Program-made: the position numbers and the translations under genes
In this document: piece after piece, positions 31,283 through 31,410 of the stretch
How positions within the stretch are numbered: the stretch's first letter is position 1
Layout of the letters: each line of letters begins with the position of its first letter
Notes under the pieces: generated by a model
Database searches by the model: none
Told to the model about the DNA's origin: nothing
The model's input: only the letters and a program-made list of their open reading frames with translations
From: Kiritimatiellia bacterium
GTDB lineage: Bacteria; Verrucomicrobiota; Kiritimatiellia; RFP12; DVOR01
Length of the DNA: 31,410 bases
Reading direction: 5' to 3'
NCBI GenBank assembly: GCA_900771325.1
Contig: CAAGNN010000050.1
Span: 1-31,410 of the forward strand

Positions 31283-31410
31283 GATTGCCCCTCGACCCGC
31301 CCCGGGTTGACCCTCGACCCGCCCCGGGTTGACCCCGGACCCGCCCCGGGTTGACCCCGGACCCGCCCCGGGTTGACCCCGGACCCGCCCCGGGTTGACC
31401 CCGGACCCGC
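31275..31410. repeat. 22-bp array F, six units plus partial, leaves the window
   Basis: Units start at 31275, 31297, 31319, 31341, 31363 and 31385, with four bases of a seventh at the edge. All are near-identical (CCGCCCCGGGTTGACC with CTCGAC or CCGGAC). This is the most homogeneous array in the window, consistent with recent expansion; its full length is unknown. Confidence 0.9.

Noticed and set aside
1..31410. tRNA or rRNA genes
   Set aside because: No cloverleaf, TTCGA-loop context or rRNA segment was recognised on either strand.

Overview
The window is about 31 kb of high-GC bacterial chromosome. It holds about twenty-one ordinary protein genes in tight operons, several very short ORFs, and unusually elaborate intergenic repeats. 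The secretin/GspK-L-M cluster, the GxxExxY gene flanked by ACAAAG-type inverted repeats, the GH84 hexosaminidase and the repeat-rich intergenic DNA suggest a Gram-negative member of the PVC group, perhaps of Kiritimatiellota/Lentisphaerae/Verrucomicrobia type. That placement is inference from gene content; there is no rRNA or other marker here.

Layout. 1-1108: no recognisable gene; AT-rich left edge, heptamer repeats, three perfect 30-bp tandem repeats. 1109-1302: a 25-residue Leu/Lys peptide gene with an almost ideal ribosome binding site, then competing hairpins. 1308-4441 (minus): moxR, DUF58, serine dehydratase. 4767-6384 (minus): arsR, an ArsP-like permease and a small Cys-rich membrane protein behind a clear promoter/operator. 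6633-11402 (minus): DUF1846 protein, thiD, a PlsC-like/OlsB-like fusion and a secreted protein, overlapping or nearly so. 11479-13893 (minus): secreted GH84 hexosaminidase. 14471-20754 (plus): promoter, then gspK, gspL-like, gspM-like, gspD secretin and a small conserved gene, a partial type II secretion/pilus-like operon. 20780-21343: a GxxExxY nuclease-fold gene between 33-bp inverted repeats whose right arm is read into the next gene, a sugar-binding-protein/MalF-type permease fusion ending at 23903. 24580-26907 (plus): three unknown exported proteins. 27017-31157 (minus): a leucine-attenuated operon (leader peptide, attenuator, leuA, fumarase beta-type subunit, MFS permease), a decayed GH35 fragment and an intrinsic terminator.

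The most striking signal lies between the genes. At 24055-24428 there are seventeen consecutive units of exactly 22 bp with no indels, although the sequence changes completely along the array (CCCGGGG-type, then AGTCC/TTATCGG-type, then TTAATTGAATTA-type, with switches back and forth). Shorter arrays of the same period occur at 4648, 6533, 14217 and 31275. They sit beside modules built from exactly 7-bp words ((GTCGACA)3, (CGATAGA)3, (TTAGCNG)4) or beside a string of mini-hairpins. Two approximately 150-bp composites of these modules are near copies in opposite orientation. Period is conserved while sequence is not; I know of no described family like this, and a genome-wide survey would be the decisive test.
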